From positions 62,001 through 126,000 of the forward strand of contig NZ_BMMT01000007.1 in the NCBI RefSeq assembly GCF_014646075.1: a stretch of 64,000 nucleotides of DNA, given 5' to 3'. Source of the stretch: Saccharopolyspora thermophila. Lineage in GTDB: Bacteria > Actinomycetota > Actinomycetes > Mycobacteriales > Pseudonocardiaceae. Position numbers and translations under genes: made by a program. Below the pieces are notes generated by a model, which worked only from the letters and a program-made list of their open reading frames with translations, was not told the DNA's origin and did not search any database. Shown here in pieces: positions 8,259 through 16,886 of this stretch (positions are counted from its first letter, which is position 1; each line of letters opens with the position of its first letter).

Positions 8259-9017
8259 ATGTGCCGCCACCTGGGATATCTGGGACCGGTGACGACGCTC
8301 GCCGAACTGGTGCTGGAACCGGAACATTCGCTGCTGGAACAGTCCTTCGCGCCCCGCGACATGCGCGGGGCGGGCACGCTCAACGCTGACGGTTTCGGTG
8401 TCGGCTGGTACCGGCCGGACGGCTCCGGGCCCGCCCGGTACCGCGCGGCGGTTCCGATGTGGACGGACGGCTCGTTCCGCGACGTGGCCGCCGAGGTGGT
8501 GAGCCCGGCGGTGGTGGCCGCGGTGCGGTCGGCGACCGCGGGCATGCCGGTGGGTGCCGGCGCGTGCGCCCCGTTCTCCGACGGCACCTGGTTGTTCAGC
8601 CACAACGGGCGTGTCACCGGCTGGCCCGAGTCGCTGGCGAAAGCGGCCGCGCGGCTGGAGGTGGTCGATCTGCTGACCCTGGAGGCGCCCACCGACTCGG
8701 CGGTGCTGTGGGCGCTGCTGCGCCAGCGGCTGGGTGAGGGCGTGGCCGCCGAGCGCGCCGTTGCCGAACTACTGGGGGAGGTCGTGGCGGCAGCACCCGG
8801 ATCACGGATGAACCTGCTGCTCACCGACGGCGCGCGGCTGGTCGCCACCACCTGGACGCACGCCCTGTGGGTGCGGCGCACCGACGAGTCGGTGGTGGTG
8901 GCCTCGGAACCGTTCGGGCCCGCCGACGGCTGGGTCGAGATTCCGGACCGGTCCCTAATGGTGGCCGACACCGGCCGGGTGGACGTCACCGCGCTGGCGG
9001 AGGTGTGGCAGCCGTGA
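8259..9017 (+). CDS. egtC: Gamma-glutamyl-hercynylcysteine S-oxide hydrolase EgtC
   Basis: A 252-aa class II glutamine-amidotransferase-fold hydrolase. Cys2 (MCRHLGYL) becomes the N-terminal nucleophile after Met removal. It removes glutamate from the EgtB product to give hercynylcysteine sulfoxide. Family features include NADGFGVGWY, the FSHNGRV segment around residue 113, and LEAPTDSAVLWAL. The gene starts 3 nt after egtB and its stop overlaps the egtD start by 4 nt, so the three are translationally coupled. Confidence 0.95.
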   Translation: MCRHLGYLGPVTTLAELVLEPEHSLLEQSFAPRDMRGAGTLNADGFGVGWYRPDGSGPARYRAAVPMWTDGSFRDVAAEVVSPAVVAAVRSATAGMPVGAGACAPFSDGTWLFSHNGRVTGWPESLAKAAARLEVVDLLTLEAPTDSAVLWALLRQRLGEGVAAERAVAELLGEVVAAAPGSRMNLLLTDGARLVATTWTHALWVRRTDESVVVASEPFGPADGWVEIPDRSLMVADTGRVDVTALAEVWQP

Positions 9018-9985
9018 GCGAACCCGAGCTGATCGTGCGCTTCACCGACGCCGATGCGGCCCGTGAGCTGCGCGGCGAGGCCCGCGCCGGGCTGACGGAC
9101 CAGCCCAAGTGGTTGTCCCCCAAGTGGTTTTACGACGCTGCGGGCAGCAACCTGTTCGAGCGCATCACCGAGCTGCCGGAGTACTACCAAACCCGCGCGG
9201 AGCAGCAGATCCTGCAGCGGCGCGCGCTGGAGATCGCCGAGATCACCGGCGCCGCCACGCTCGTTGAACTCGGCTCGGGTTCCTCGGAGAAGACTCGGCT
9301 GCTGCTCGACGCGCTGCGCAAGCAGCAGACGCTGGAGCTGTTCGTGCCGCTGGACGTCTCCGCCTCCGCGTTGCGCGCGGCGGTGGACTCCATCGCGCTG
9401 GACTATCCGGAACTGCGGGTGCGCGGCGTCGTCGACGACTTCACCAGCGGACTCGGCGCGCTGCAATCGAACACCGCGCGGCTGGTCGCGTTCCTCGGCG
9501 GCACCATCGGCAACCTGCTACCCACCGAGCGGGCGGGGTTCTTCGACTCGGTGCGCGCGGCGCTGCGCCCGGGGGAGTGGCTGCTGCTGGGTACCGACCT
9601 GGTGAAGGACCCGCGGCGGCTCGTCGCCGCCTACGACGACGCGCAGGGCGTGACCGCCGAGTTCAACCGCAACGTGCTGCACGTGCTCAACCGCGAACTC
9701 GGTGCGGATTTCGCTCCCGGGGAGTTCGACCACGTGGCGCTGTGGAACGCCGAGCAGGAGTGGATCGAGATGCGGCTGCGGGCGCGGCGGCCGCTGCGGG
9801 TGCGGCTGGCGGAACTGGCGCTGGACGTGGACTTCACCGCCGGGGAGGAGATCCGGACCGAGATCTCCGCGAAGTTCCGCCGCGACCGGGTCCACGACGA
9901 GCTCGCCGCAGCCGGTTTCCGGCTGCACCGCTGGTGGCTCGACGACGCCGGTGACTTCGCGCTGTCGCTGGCCGTGGCGGCCTGA
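9014..9985 (+). CDS. egtD: L-histidine N-alpha-methyltransferase EgtD
   Basis: A 323-aa SAM-dependent methyltransferase that trimethylates histidine to hercynine, the first committed step of ergothioneine synthesis. The GTG start at 9014 overlaps the egtC stop (GTGA). Motifs: PKWFYDAAGSNLFERITELPEYY near the N-terminus, the SAM-binding LVELGSGSSEKTRLLL near residue 85, DVSASAL, and FLGGTIGNLLP. It ends the egtABCD run. No egtE (PLP C-S lyase) follows, which is common in actinomycetes where egtE is unlinked. Confidence 0.96.
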   Translation: MSEPELIVRFTDADAARELRGEARAGLTDQPKWLSPKWFYDAAGSNLFERITELPEYYQTRAEQQILQRRALEIAEITGAATLVELGSGSSEKTRLLLDALRKQQTLELFVPLDVSASALRAAVDSIALDYPELRVRGVVDDFTSGLGALQSNTARLVAFLGGTIGNLLPTERAGFFDSVRAALRPGEWLLLGTDLVKDPRRLVAAYDDAQGVTAEFNRNVLHVLNRELGADFAPGEFDHVALWNAEQEWIEMRLRARRPLRVRLAELALDVDFTAGEEIRTEISAKFRRDRVHDELAAAGFRLHRWWLDDAGDFALSLAVAA

Positions 9986-10107
9986 CCGGCCGCCAGCGGA
10001 TCGGGTGCAACCACCCCACCGCGGGGTGAGTGCGCTGGCGTGGCGTCGGCGGGGCACGACCATTGCGGATGCAGTTGTTCGTTTTCCCCGACGAAAGGAC
10101 GACTCCG

Positions 10108-10443
10108 ATGCGCATGCGCGCCCTCATCCCCGCGGCACTCGGTGCCCTCGGAATGCTGCTGTCGCTGCCCGGTTCCGCGGGTGCCGCGATCGGCAGCTTC
10201 ACCTACTCCCTCAACCAGGACGGCGTGTTCACGCGGCAGGTGCTGCACAACCCGGTCGACGACGTCTGCCAGCACCTTGTGGCGCCGTGGGAGCCCGCGG
10301 CCTACCAGGTGAACAACTGGACCGACGCGACGGCCGTGGTCTTCCGCGACGCCGACTGCTCCTGGGACTCCTACTACGTGCTGGAGCCGGGTGAGAAGGC
10401 CCCGGCGGGAGTCCTGGTGCGTTCGGTGCTCTTCTGGCGCTGA
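10108..10443 (+). CDS. Small secreted protein, unknown function
   Basis: A 111-aa protein with a clear Sec signal peptide (MRMR followed by a hydrophobic stretch ending GSAGA, cut likely near residue 27). The mature part of about 85 aa has two cysteines (DDVCQHL and DADCSWD), which could form one disulfide. I do not recognise the family; small exported proteins of this pattern are common in Pseudonocardiales. Start chosen at ATG 10108 because GAAAGGA lies upstream and the signal peptide begins there. It follows egtD but is separated by 122 nt with its own ribosome site. Confidence 0.75.
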   Translation: MRMRALIPAALGALGMLLSLPGSAGAAIGSFTYSLNQDGVFTRQVLHNPVDDVCQHLVAPWEPAAYQVNNWTDATAVVFRDADCSWDSYYVLEPGEKAPAGVLVRSVLFWR

Positions 10444-10454
10444 CCGCCTCCCTT

Positions 10455-10487
10455 CCGGGCACCTCCGAGGCGTTCGGGGGTGCCCGG
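10455..10487. terminator. Hairpin between convergent genes
   Basis: A perfect 9-bp stem (CCGGGCACC/GGTGCCCGG) with a 15-nt loop lies just after the secreted-protein gene and just before the end of the convergent small gene, as expected of a bidirectional terminator. Confidence 0.65.
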
Positions 10488-10501
10488 TTCGCTGCGGCGG
10501 A

Positions 10502-10735
10502 TCAGTCCGTGAGGGCCGGGGTGGCCAGCGTCGGGAACCCGCCGGACAGGCAGCGCACGCACGGCATCCCGGCCGGGCGCGTGGACACCTCGGCCTGCTC
10601 GGCGGGGATCCGCAGGCCGCAGAACGTCGACCAGAACTCCGGGATGCCGTGCTCGGGCGCGTGGGCCAGGTGGGCCTGGCGGCGGGACTCGCCGACCACG
10701 CCGGGGGCGAATCGGACGACGACGGCTCCGGTCAT
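10502..10735 (-). CDS. Small protein with CxxC motif, unknown function
   Basis: A 77-aa protein. A CxxC pair in GMPCVRCLSGG and an earlier Cys in WSTFCGLRIP suggest a small zinc-ribbon-like fold. I do not recognise a function. Its start overlaps the stop of the upstream small gene by 4 nt (ATGA), typical of a coupled pair, which supports both being real. Codon use looks like that of the neighbours. Confidence 0.55.
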   Translation of the reverse strand: MTGAVVVRFAPGVVGESRRQAHLAHAPEHGIPEFWSTFCGLRIPAEQAEVSTRPAGMPCVRCLSGGFPTLATPALTD

Positions 10736-10923
10736 GACGCGGCCCCGCGCTCATCAGCCCGCAGCGCGGCCTGCCGGGCGGTTCGGTGCCGCTGCGGTCC
10801 GGTCGGTCGCCGGTGGTATCCGGGTCGCAACATTCTCCCCACCTCCGCTGACGGGACGAGCGCGCGCCGGGCGTGTGGTCGGTGTGCATGGTCCCGTTCC
10901 GCCCAACGCCGCCGCGGGGACAT
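10732..10923 (-). CDS. Small basic protein, unknown function
   Basis: A 63-aa Arg/His-rich protein (MSPRRRWAERDHAHRPHARR...) starting at an in-frame ATG at 10923. It is coupled by a 4-nt overlap to the CxxC protein downstream. No domain is recognised and the Shine-Dalgarno is weak, so the call rests mainly on the overlap. An in-frame ATG at 10953 is an alternative start. Confidence 0.4.
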   Translation of the reverse strand: MSPRRRWAERDHAHRPHARRALVPSAEVGRMLRPGYHRRPTGPQRHRTARQAALRADERGAAS

Positions 10924-10975
10924 GATCACTCGTTCACCGAGCGGATCCCACACCGGGGGGCCTTTCCCACGGTCG

Positions 10976-11696
10976 TCAGAACAGACTGCGGGCGATGAGG
11001 AGCACCGCGCCGCCGCCGGACAGCGCGAGCACGCACGGGCGCATCCACCTGGTGTCCAGATACCGGCGCAGCGGTCCGGAGAGCGCGAAACCGGCAGCCA
11101 TGAACGGCGCCAGCACCGCGCTGCCGAGTACCTGGGGCCACCCGATCTGCCCGCCAGCGGCCAGCGCCACCAGCGACAGCACCCCGCCGAAGGTGAGGTA
11201 GGCGGCCAGTGTCGCCCGGATCCGCGGACCGGTTTCGTGCTGGTACAGCAGGGCGACCGGGGGACCGCCGATCGACGAGGCGGTACCCAGCACCCCGCCG
11301 GCGAATCCGGCGACCACCAGCGCCGGTGCTGTCGGGCGCGGTCGCCACGACACCAGCGACGCCAGCAGGCACAGCAGGACGAAACCGCCCACCGCGGCGC
11401 CGAACGCGTCCCGCGGCAGCAACGCCACGGCCAGCGCGCCCAACGCGGTGCCGGGAGTGCGCCCGATGATGCTGAAACCCGTGCCGCGCCAGTTGACGTG
11501 GCCGAACTCCCCGCCGCATCGCCAGCACCGACAGGACCAGGGACGCCACCAGCAACGGTACCGGCACCAGGCGGGGATCCAGCAGCGCCAGCAGTGGGGC
11601 TGCCAGCAGGTTCATTCCCAGACCGGCGCTGCCCTGCACGATCGCGCCGAGCAGCACCACCGCACCGGCGATGCCCAGCACCACAAGCGGCGACAT
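10976..11696 (-). pseudogene. TauE/SafE-family sulfite/sulfonate exporter, frameshifted
   Basis: The two halves of a TauE/SafE membrane protein lie in different frames. The N-terminal half starts at ATG 11696 (MSPLVVLGIAG, first two membrane helices) and reads to about 11513. The rest, from GHVNWRGTGF through ALGALAVALLP to the stop at 10976, continues in another frame. Removing one base from the run of four C at 11509-11512 restores a continuous protein of about 239 aa with MRREFGHVNWRGTGF at the join, a family motif. The total length is 3n+1, consistent with one inserted base. It is either a real disruption or a homopolymer sequencing error. The intact protein would export small organosulfur or sulfite anions. 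Confidence 0.8.
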
Positions 11697-11953
11697 CGAC
11701 GCTTCTTCTTTCCGGTAGCGCGGTAGGCGAGGCCGGCCGCGCACCCGGCAGCCACTGGGGGGAGGTGCTGCCGGGGCGCGACCAGCGGGGCCCAGGCTAC
11801 ACCCGCCAGGCGCCACGCTCCCGCGGGCGGGGGTGTCTTCCACTGAGCTGAAACCCCGTCAGCATCAGCGAAATCACCTCGTCAGCCCCGCGACATCCCG
11901 TCCCGGTGCCTCGGTGGCGCCTCCCTGACGAGCCGCCCACCATGGCCCAAACC

Positions 11954-12019
11954 TCCCAAGTTCAGGGAAATTCGGGAGCCTGGCGGGGTCCGGAGTTCCC
12001 AAGTGCAGGGAAATTCGGG
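11954..12019. repeat. Pair of 23-bp near-identical direct repeats
   Basis: Two copies (11954-11976 and 11997-12019) of a 23-bp unit with core CAGGGAAATTCGGG differ at one base and are 43 bp apart. They lie in the 397-nt gap 11697-12093 between the TauE/SafE gene start and the PucR gene end, which otherwise holds no convincing gene. They could be paired binding sites or part of a dispersed intergenic repeat. Confidence 0.7.
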
Positions 12020-12093
12020 GGTGGTTGGTGCGATCGGTAGCGGGTGTCGCGCCGGATCTGCGCGGGTTCGTTCGGTGCACCGTGGCCGGAGCG

Positions 12094-13713
12094 TCACGTT
12101 CGGCTGCGGGTGTCCCACGCCAGAAGCGCGACGTGCAACGACAACAGCGACTCCGGGCTGTCCAGCGACACCCCCAGCAACTGCTCGATGCGCGACAGCT
12201 GGGCGTAGTACGCGGTACGCGACAGGTGAGCCGATGCCGCCGCGGCGGACTTGTTGCCGCCGTGCCGGCAGAGTGACCGCAGGGCGTCCAGCAGCCGCTC
12301 GTGGGCCAGCAGCGGGCCGAGTTCCCGTTCCGCGAAGGCGATCACCCGTTCGTCCCCGCGCAGCAGGTGCAGCAGGCCGCGCAGCCGCACGTCATCGAGC
12401 CGGTGGAACTCGCGGCTGCCGTCGTCGACGTGCAGCGCCGCCTCCGCGACCTGCGCGGCCTCGGTCAACGTCCGCCGCGCCCCGCTGACCGACGCGGCCG
12501 AGCTGCCCACCGCGATCACCACCGGCAGCGAGTGCGCCTCCGCCGACCGCCGCACCTCGGCGGCCAGCCGGGACAGCACCGCGTCGCTGTCGGCGGGCAC
12601 CGCCACCAAAGCCTGGACGGTGACGTCGTCGATCACCCCGGCCAGCACCGGCAGCTTCGCCCGGCGCGCGGCCAGCGCCGTCGCCTCGGCCAGATCGCGC
12701 AGCACCTGCTGGGTTTCCAGCGCGGGCGCGACCGTCGTGGTGGTGCGCGGGCGCACCGCGATGCCCACCAGTGGCCCGGTCAGCGGTACGCCCAGCCCCG
12801 CGGCGCGAGCCGCGAGATCGGCGGGGTCGGCACCGCCCGCGAGCAGCTCGGTCAACAGCGTCCGGTGCGTCTGCCGCTCCAGGCTCTCCCGGTCCCGGGT
12901 CACCAGCCGGTTCACCGCCAGCGCCGACGCCGCCCGCTCGGCCACCACGACGTGGCGGTGCGTCGGCTGCGGGGTCAGCACCACCAGCCGCCCCCAGTCG
13001 TCGCCGCGCGCCCCCACCACCGTGCTCAGCCACTGCTGGTCGGGCTCGTAGCAGGTGCGCCCGGTCTGCACCACCGACCGGGAGCGCTCCGACCAGTCCG
13101 ACAGCAGCGCCACCGGATCCTGCCCCGCGGCGTCGTAGGCGAGCACCTGGTGTGCCAGCGCCTCCAGCACCACCGGGCACTCCACCAGCCGCGCCGCCTC
13201 CCGCAGCACCGCGGCGGGCTCCGCGCCGGAGGTGGTCAACGCGGTGAACGTCTCGTGGATCGCATGCGTGGCGCGCAGTTCCTCGAGCTGTGCGTCCCGG
13301 ATGCGCGCGGCGACCGCTTCGGTCACCGCGACGAACCTCGTCTCCTCCGATAGCGTCACCAGCGGCAGGTCGTGCCGGTGCGCGGCGTCCACCAGCGCCG
13401 TCGGGACCCGGTCCCGCCACCGGCGCACCAGCTCCACCACCAGCCCGGCCGCGCCGACCCCGGCCAGCCCGTCGACGTAGCGCGCCAGCTCGGCGGGTTC
13501 CTCGGGCAGCGCGATGCCGGTGGTCAGCACCAGCTCCCCGCCGCTGAGCAGCGGCGCGATGTCGGCGAGCTCGGTCACATGCACCCAGCGCACCTGCCTG
13601 TCCAGCCCGCGGGCCCCGGCGACCACGCGCGGTTTGCCGCGCCGCAACACGGGCAGGTTGAGCACCTCGGACACGGTGGGCAGCGCCAGCACGTCCGGCG
13701 GGATCGGGTTCAT
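12094..13713 (-). CDS. PucR-family transcriptional regulator
   Basis: A 539-aa regulator. The N-terminal PucR ligand-type domain (TVSEVLNLPVLRRGKPRVVAG through LSGGELVLTTG, residues about 10-125) is followed by a GGDEF-like CdaR middle region and a C-terminal PucR helix-turn-helix (LLDALRSLCRHGGNKSAAAASAHLSRTAYYAQLSRIEQLLG). Start at ATG 13713 behind AGGAGGG; upstream in-frame codons lack a ribosome site. It is divergent from the aminotransferase/semialdehyde dehydrogenase operon, so it is the obvious candidate regulator of that catabolic pair. PucR relatives activate purine, GABA or beta-alanine breakdown genes in response to pathway metabolites. Confidence 0.9.
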   Translation of the reverse strand: MNPIPPDVLALPTVSEVLNLPVLRRGKPRVVAGARGLDRQVRWVHVTELADIAPLLSGGELVLTTGIALPEEPAELARYVDGLAGVGAAGLVVELVRRWRDRVPTALVDAAHRHDLPLVTLSEETRFVAVTEAVAARIRDAQLEELRATHAIHETFTALTTSGAEPAAVLREAARLVECPVVLEALAHQVLAYDAAGQDPVALLSDWSERSRSVVQTGRTCYEPDQQWLSTVVGARGDDWGRLVVLTPQPTHRHVVVAERAASALAVNRLVTRDRESLERQTHRTLLTELLAGGADPADLAARAAGLGVPLTGPLVGIAVRPRTTTTVAPALETQQVLRDLAEATALAARRAKLPVLAGVIDDVTVQALVAVPADSDAVLSRLAAEVRRSAEAHSLPVVIAVGSSAASVSGARRTLTEAAQVAEAALHVDDGSREFHRLDDVRLRGLLHLLRGDERVIAFAERELGPLLAHERLLDALRSLCRHGGNKSAAAASAHLSRTAYYAQLSRIEQLLGVSLDSPESLLSLHVALLAWDTRSRT

Positions 13714-13921
13714 CAGCCCTCCTTCCTGGGTGAACACACCGTAATGCCAGACAGCCCGATCCCGTACAGGTTGCCCATGGCTCCGCGACGCCGCGGCAGG
13801 CCAGACTGGCGCGGCGGAGCGGGACGCCCGAGGTCGGTGCTCCCGCGGCGAGAAGACGTCCACGTCACTCGCACCGCTGCGCACAACGAGCCGAGATTCC
13901 ACCGAGAAGCGGGGGAAATCC

Positions 13922-15226
13922 ATGACCGAGTCCGACCTGCTGGCGCGGCACCGCGCCGTCCTGCCCAGCTGGCTGGCGCTGTACTACGAGGAGCCCATCG
14001 AGATCGTCAGCGGCCGGGGACGCCACGTCACCGACGCCGACGGCCGGACCTACCTCGACTTCTTCGCCGGGATCCTGACCAACGCCATCGGCTATGACAT
14101 CGCCGAGATCAGCGACGCCGTCCGCCGCCAGGTCGACACCGGGATCCTGCACACCTCCACGCTGTACCTGATCCGCCACCAGGTGGAGCTGGCCGAGCGG
14201 ATCGGCGAGCTGTCCGGCCTGAAAAACCCCAAGGTGTTCTTCACCAACTCCGGCACCGAGGCCAACGAGACTGCGCTGATGCTGGCCACCCAGTACCGGC
14301 GCAGCAACCAGGTGCTCGCGCTGCGCAACTCCTACCACGGGCGGGCCTTCGGGACCCTCGGCGTCACCGGCAACCGCGGCTGGTCCGCCAGTTCGTTGTC
14401 CCCGCTCAAGGTCAGCTACGTGCACGGTGGCTACCGCTACCGCAGCCCGTTCCGGCACCTGTCCGACGCCGACTACATCGCCGCCTGCGTCGACGACCTG
14501 CGTGAGGTGATCGAGACGACCACCTCCGGTGACGTGGCGTGCCTGATCGCCGAGCCGATCCAGGGCGTCGGCGGCTTCGCCACCCCGCCGGACGGGTTGT
14601 TCGGCGCCTTCGCCGAGGTGCTGGATGAGTACGGCATCCTGCTGATCTCCGACGAGGTGCAGACCGGCTGGGGCCGCACCGGCGAGCACTTCTGGGGCAT
14701 CCAGGCGCACGGCGTCACCCCGGCGGCGATGACCTTCGCCAAGGGCCTGGGCAACGGCCTGGCGATCGGCGGGGTGGTCGCCGAGGCGGAGCTGATGGAC
14801 TGCCTGACGGCCAACTCCATCTCCACCTTCGGCGGCAACCCCGTGTCCACCGGTGGCGCCGCGGCCGCCCTGGAGTACCTGCTCGACCACGACCTGCAGG
14901 GCAACGCCGCCAAGCTCGGCACCCGGCTGCTGGCGGGGCTGCGCGCGCACGCCGAGCGCTGCCCGCTGATCGGCGACGTGCGTGGCAAGGGCCTGATGAT
15001 CGGGGTGGAGCTGGTCGAGCCGGGCACCACGCGGCCCGCGCCCGCGGCGGCCACGCGGGTGATGGAGCTGGCGAAGCAGCACGGCCTGCTGGTGGGCAAG
15101 GGCGGACTGCACGGCAACGTCCTGCGCCTGGCCCCGCCGATGACGTTGACCGACGAGGAAGCGGCGCAGGGGCTGCAGATTCTCACCGACACCATCTCCC
15201 AGACCGAGCAGGAGCTCCACGCATGA
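13922..15226 (+). CDS. Class III omega-aminotransferase (beta-alanine/GABA/alanine-glyoxylate type)
   Basis: A 434-aa PLP class III aminotransferase. Landmarks: FFTNSGTEANE (PLP phosphate site), SYHGRAFGTLG, the LLISDEVQTGWGRTG aspartate, and Schiff-base Lys274 in MTFAKGLGNG. A GAAGCGGGGGAAATCC stretch precedes the ATG. Its stop overlaps the start of the next gene, an acylating semialdehyde dehydrogenase, by 4 nt. The natural reading is amino acid to semialdehyde (beta-alanine to malonate semialdehyde, or 3-aminoisobutyrate to methylmalonate semialdehyde), then oxidation to an acyl-CoA. The exact amino donor is inferred from context only. Confidence 0.88.
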   Translation: MTESDLLARHRAVLPSWLALYYEEPIEIVSGRGRHVTDADGRTYLDFFAGILTNAIGYDIAEISDAVRRQVDTGILHTSTLYLIRHQVELAERIGELSGLKNPKVFFTNSGTEANETALMLATQYRRSNQVLALRNSYHGRAFGTLGVTGNRGWSASSLSPLKVSYVHGGYRYRSPFRHLSDADYIAACVDDLREVIETTTSGDVACLIAEPIQGVGGFATPPDGLFGAFAEVLDEYGILLISDEVQTGWGRTGEHFWGIQAHGVTPAAMTFAKGLGNGLAIGGVVAEAELMDCLTANSISTFGGNPVSTGGAAAALEYLLDHDLQGNAAKLGTRLLAGLRAHAERCPLIGDVRGKGLMIGVELVEPGTTRPAPAAATRVMELAKQHGLLVGKGGLHGNVLRLAPPMTLTDEEAAQGLQILTDTISQTEQELHA

Positions 15227-16716
15227 CAGAGCTGATCAGGCACTGGATCGCCGGCGGCGCCCAGCAGGGCGACCCGCAGCGCACCGGGGACGTCTTCGAC
15301 CCCGCCACCGGACAGGTGACCAAGCAGGTCGCCTTCGCCACCGAGTCCGATGTGGACACCGCGGTGACCGCGGCGGCCGAGGCGCTCACGACCTGGCGGC
15401 GCACCTCGCTGGCGCGGCGCTCGGCAGTGTTGTTCGCCTTCCGGGAACTGCTCAACCAGCGCAAGTCCGAGCTGGCCGAGATCATCACCGCCGAGCACGG
15501 CAAGGTGCTCTCCGACGCCGCCGGCGAGGTGCAGCGCGGCCTGGAGAACGTCGAGTACGCCTGCGGCATCCCCGCCCTGCTCCAGGGTGGCTTCTCGGAG
15601 AACGCCTCGACCAGGGTGGACGTGCATTCGGTACGCCAGCCGGTCGGCGTGGTCGGGGTGATCTCCCCGTTCAACTTCCCGGCCATGGTGCCGCTGTGGT
15701 TCGTGCCCAACGCCATCGCGTGCGGCAACACCGTGGTGCTCAAGCCCAGCGAGAAGGACCCGTCGGCGGCGGTGTTCCTGGCCCGGCTGTGGCAGGAGGC
15801 CGGGCTGCCCGACGGCGTGTTCAACGTGGTCCACGGCGACAAGGTCGCGGTGGACGCGCTGCTGGCGCACCCGACCGTGCGGGCGGTGTCGTTCGTCGGA
15901 TCCACCCCGGTGGCCCGCTACGTCTACGAGACCGCCACCGGCCACGGCAAGCGGGTACAGGCCCTCGGCGGGGCGAAGAACCACATGGTGGTGCTGCCCG
16001 ACGCCGACCTGGACCTGGCCGCCGACGCCGCGGTCTCCGCCGGGTTCGGCTCGGCGGGGGAGCGCTGCATGGCGGTCTCCGCGGTCGTCGCGGTCGACCC
16101 GGTCGGCGACGAGCTGGTGGCCAAGATCGCCGAGCGGATGGCGAAGCTGCACGTCGGCGACGGCCGCCGCGGCTGCGACATGGGCCCGCTGGTCACCGCC
16201 GCCCACCGGGACCGCGTGTCGTCCTACGTGGACGCCGGGGTGAACGCCGGTGCCAAGCTTGTCGTCGACGGCCGGGACCTGCAGGTCGACGGCCAGCCGA
16301 ACGGGTTCTGGCTCGGGCCGACCCTGTTCGACCACGTGAGCACCGACATGTCGATCTACACAGACGAGATCTTCGGGCCGGTGCTGTCGGTGCTGCGCGT
16401 GCCCAGCTACGACGCGGCGATCGAGGTGCTCCACGGCAACCCGTACGGCAACGGCACCGCGATCTTCACCCAGAACGGCGGGGCCGCCCGCCGGTTCTGC
16501 GAAGAGGTCGAGGTCGGCATGGTCGGCGTCAACGTGCCGATCCCGGTGCCGGTGTCGTACTACTCCTTCGGCGGCTGGAAGGACTCGCTGTTCGGCGACG
16601 CGCACGCCTACGGCCCCGACGGCATCCGCTTCTACACCCGCACCAAGGTGGTCACCACGCGCTGGCCGGACCCCTCGCAGGGCGGTGTCAACCTGGGCTT
16701 CCCGCAGAACACCTGA
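15223..16716 (+). CDS. mmsA: CoA-acylating methylmalonate/malonate-semialdehyde dehydrogenase
   Basis: A 497-aa aldehyde dehydrogenase of the MmsA type, which converts methylmalonate or malonate semialdehyde plus CoA and NAD to propionyl- or acetyl-CoA and CO2. Catalytic Cys282 sits in AGERCMAVS; ISPFNFPAMVPLWFVP and EIFGPVLSVLR are characteristic. The family-specific C-terminal YSFGGWKDSLFGD is present. It overlaps the aminotransferase by 4 nt (ATGA) and is followed by a strong terminator, so the two form a bicistronic operon. Likely roles are beta-alanine/pyrimidine, valine or 3-aminoisobutyrate catabolism. Confidence 0.92.
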   Translation: MTELIRHWIAGGAQQGDPQRTGDVFDPATGQVTKQVAFATESDVDTAVTAAAEALTTWRRTSLARRSAVLFAFRELLNQRKSELAEIITAEHGKVLSDAAGEVQRGLENVEYACGIPALLQGGFSENASTRVDVHSVRQPVGVVGVISPFNFPAMVPLWFVPNAIACGNTVVLKPSEKDPSAAVFLARLWQEAGLPDGVFNVVHGDKVAVDALLAHPTVRAVSFVGSTPVARYVYETATGHGKRVQALGGAKNHMVVLPDADLDLAADAAVSAGFGSAGERCMAVSAVVAVDPVGDELVAKIAERMAKLHVGDGRRGCDMGPLVTAAHRDRVSSYVDAGVNAGAKLVVDGRDLQVDGQPNGFWLGPTLFDHVSTDMSIYTDEIFGPVLSVLRVPSYDAAIEVLHGNPYGNGTAIFTQNGGAARRFCEEVEVGMVGVNVPIPVPVSYYSFGGWKDSLFGDAHAYGPDGIRFYTRTKVVTTRWPDPSQGGVNLGFPQNT

Positions 16717-16738
16717 CCCGGTCTGCGGGCAGCGGACA

Positions 16739-16772
16739 GATCCCGCGGAAACCAGGCGGTTTCCGCGGGATC
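16739..16772 (+). terminator. Strong hairpin terminator after mmsA
   Basis: A perfect 15-bp stem (GATCCCGCGGAAACC and its complement) with an AGGC loop begins 22 nt after the mmsA stop. It lacks a T-run, as many actinomycete terminators do. Confidence 0.85.
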
Positions 16773-16873
16773 GCCGCCAGGATCGCAACGGCCGCTGGCG
16801 CGACGGCGTGCTTCACAGCACTGCCACCCCCTCGATCACCCCAGGTCCGGGTACGCGGGCGCGGCGGATCTCC

Positions 16874-16879
16874 TAGGCT
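16874..16879 (+). promoter_or_regulatory. Candidate -10 element for leaderless prsW-like gene
   Basis: TAGGCT fits the actinobacterial TANNNT -10 pattern and ends 7 nt before the ATG at 16887, with no Shine-Dalgarno between. This is the usual geometry of a leaderless transcript. No -35 is evident. Confidence 0.5.
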
Positions 16880-16886
16880 CGCGGGC

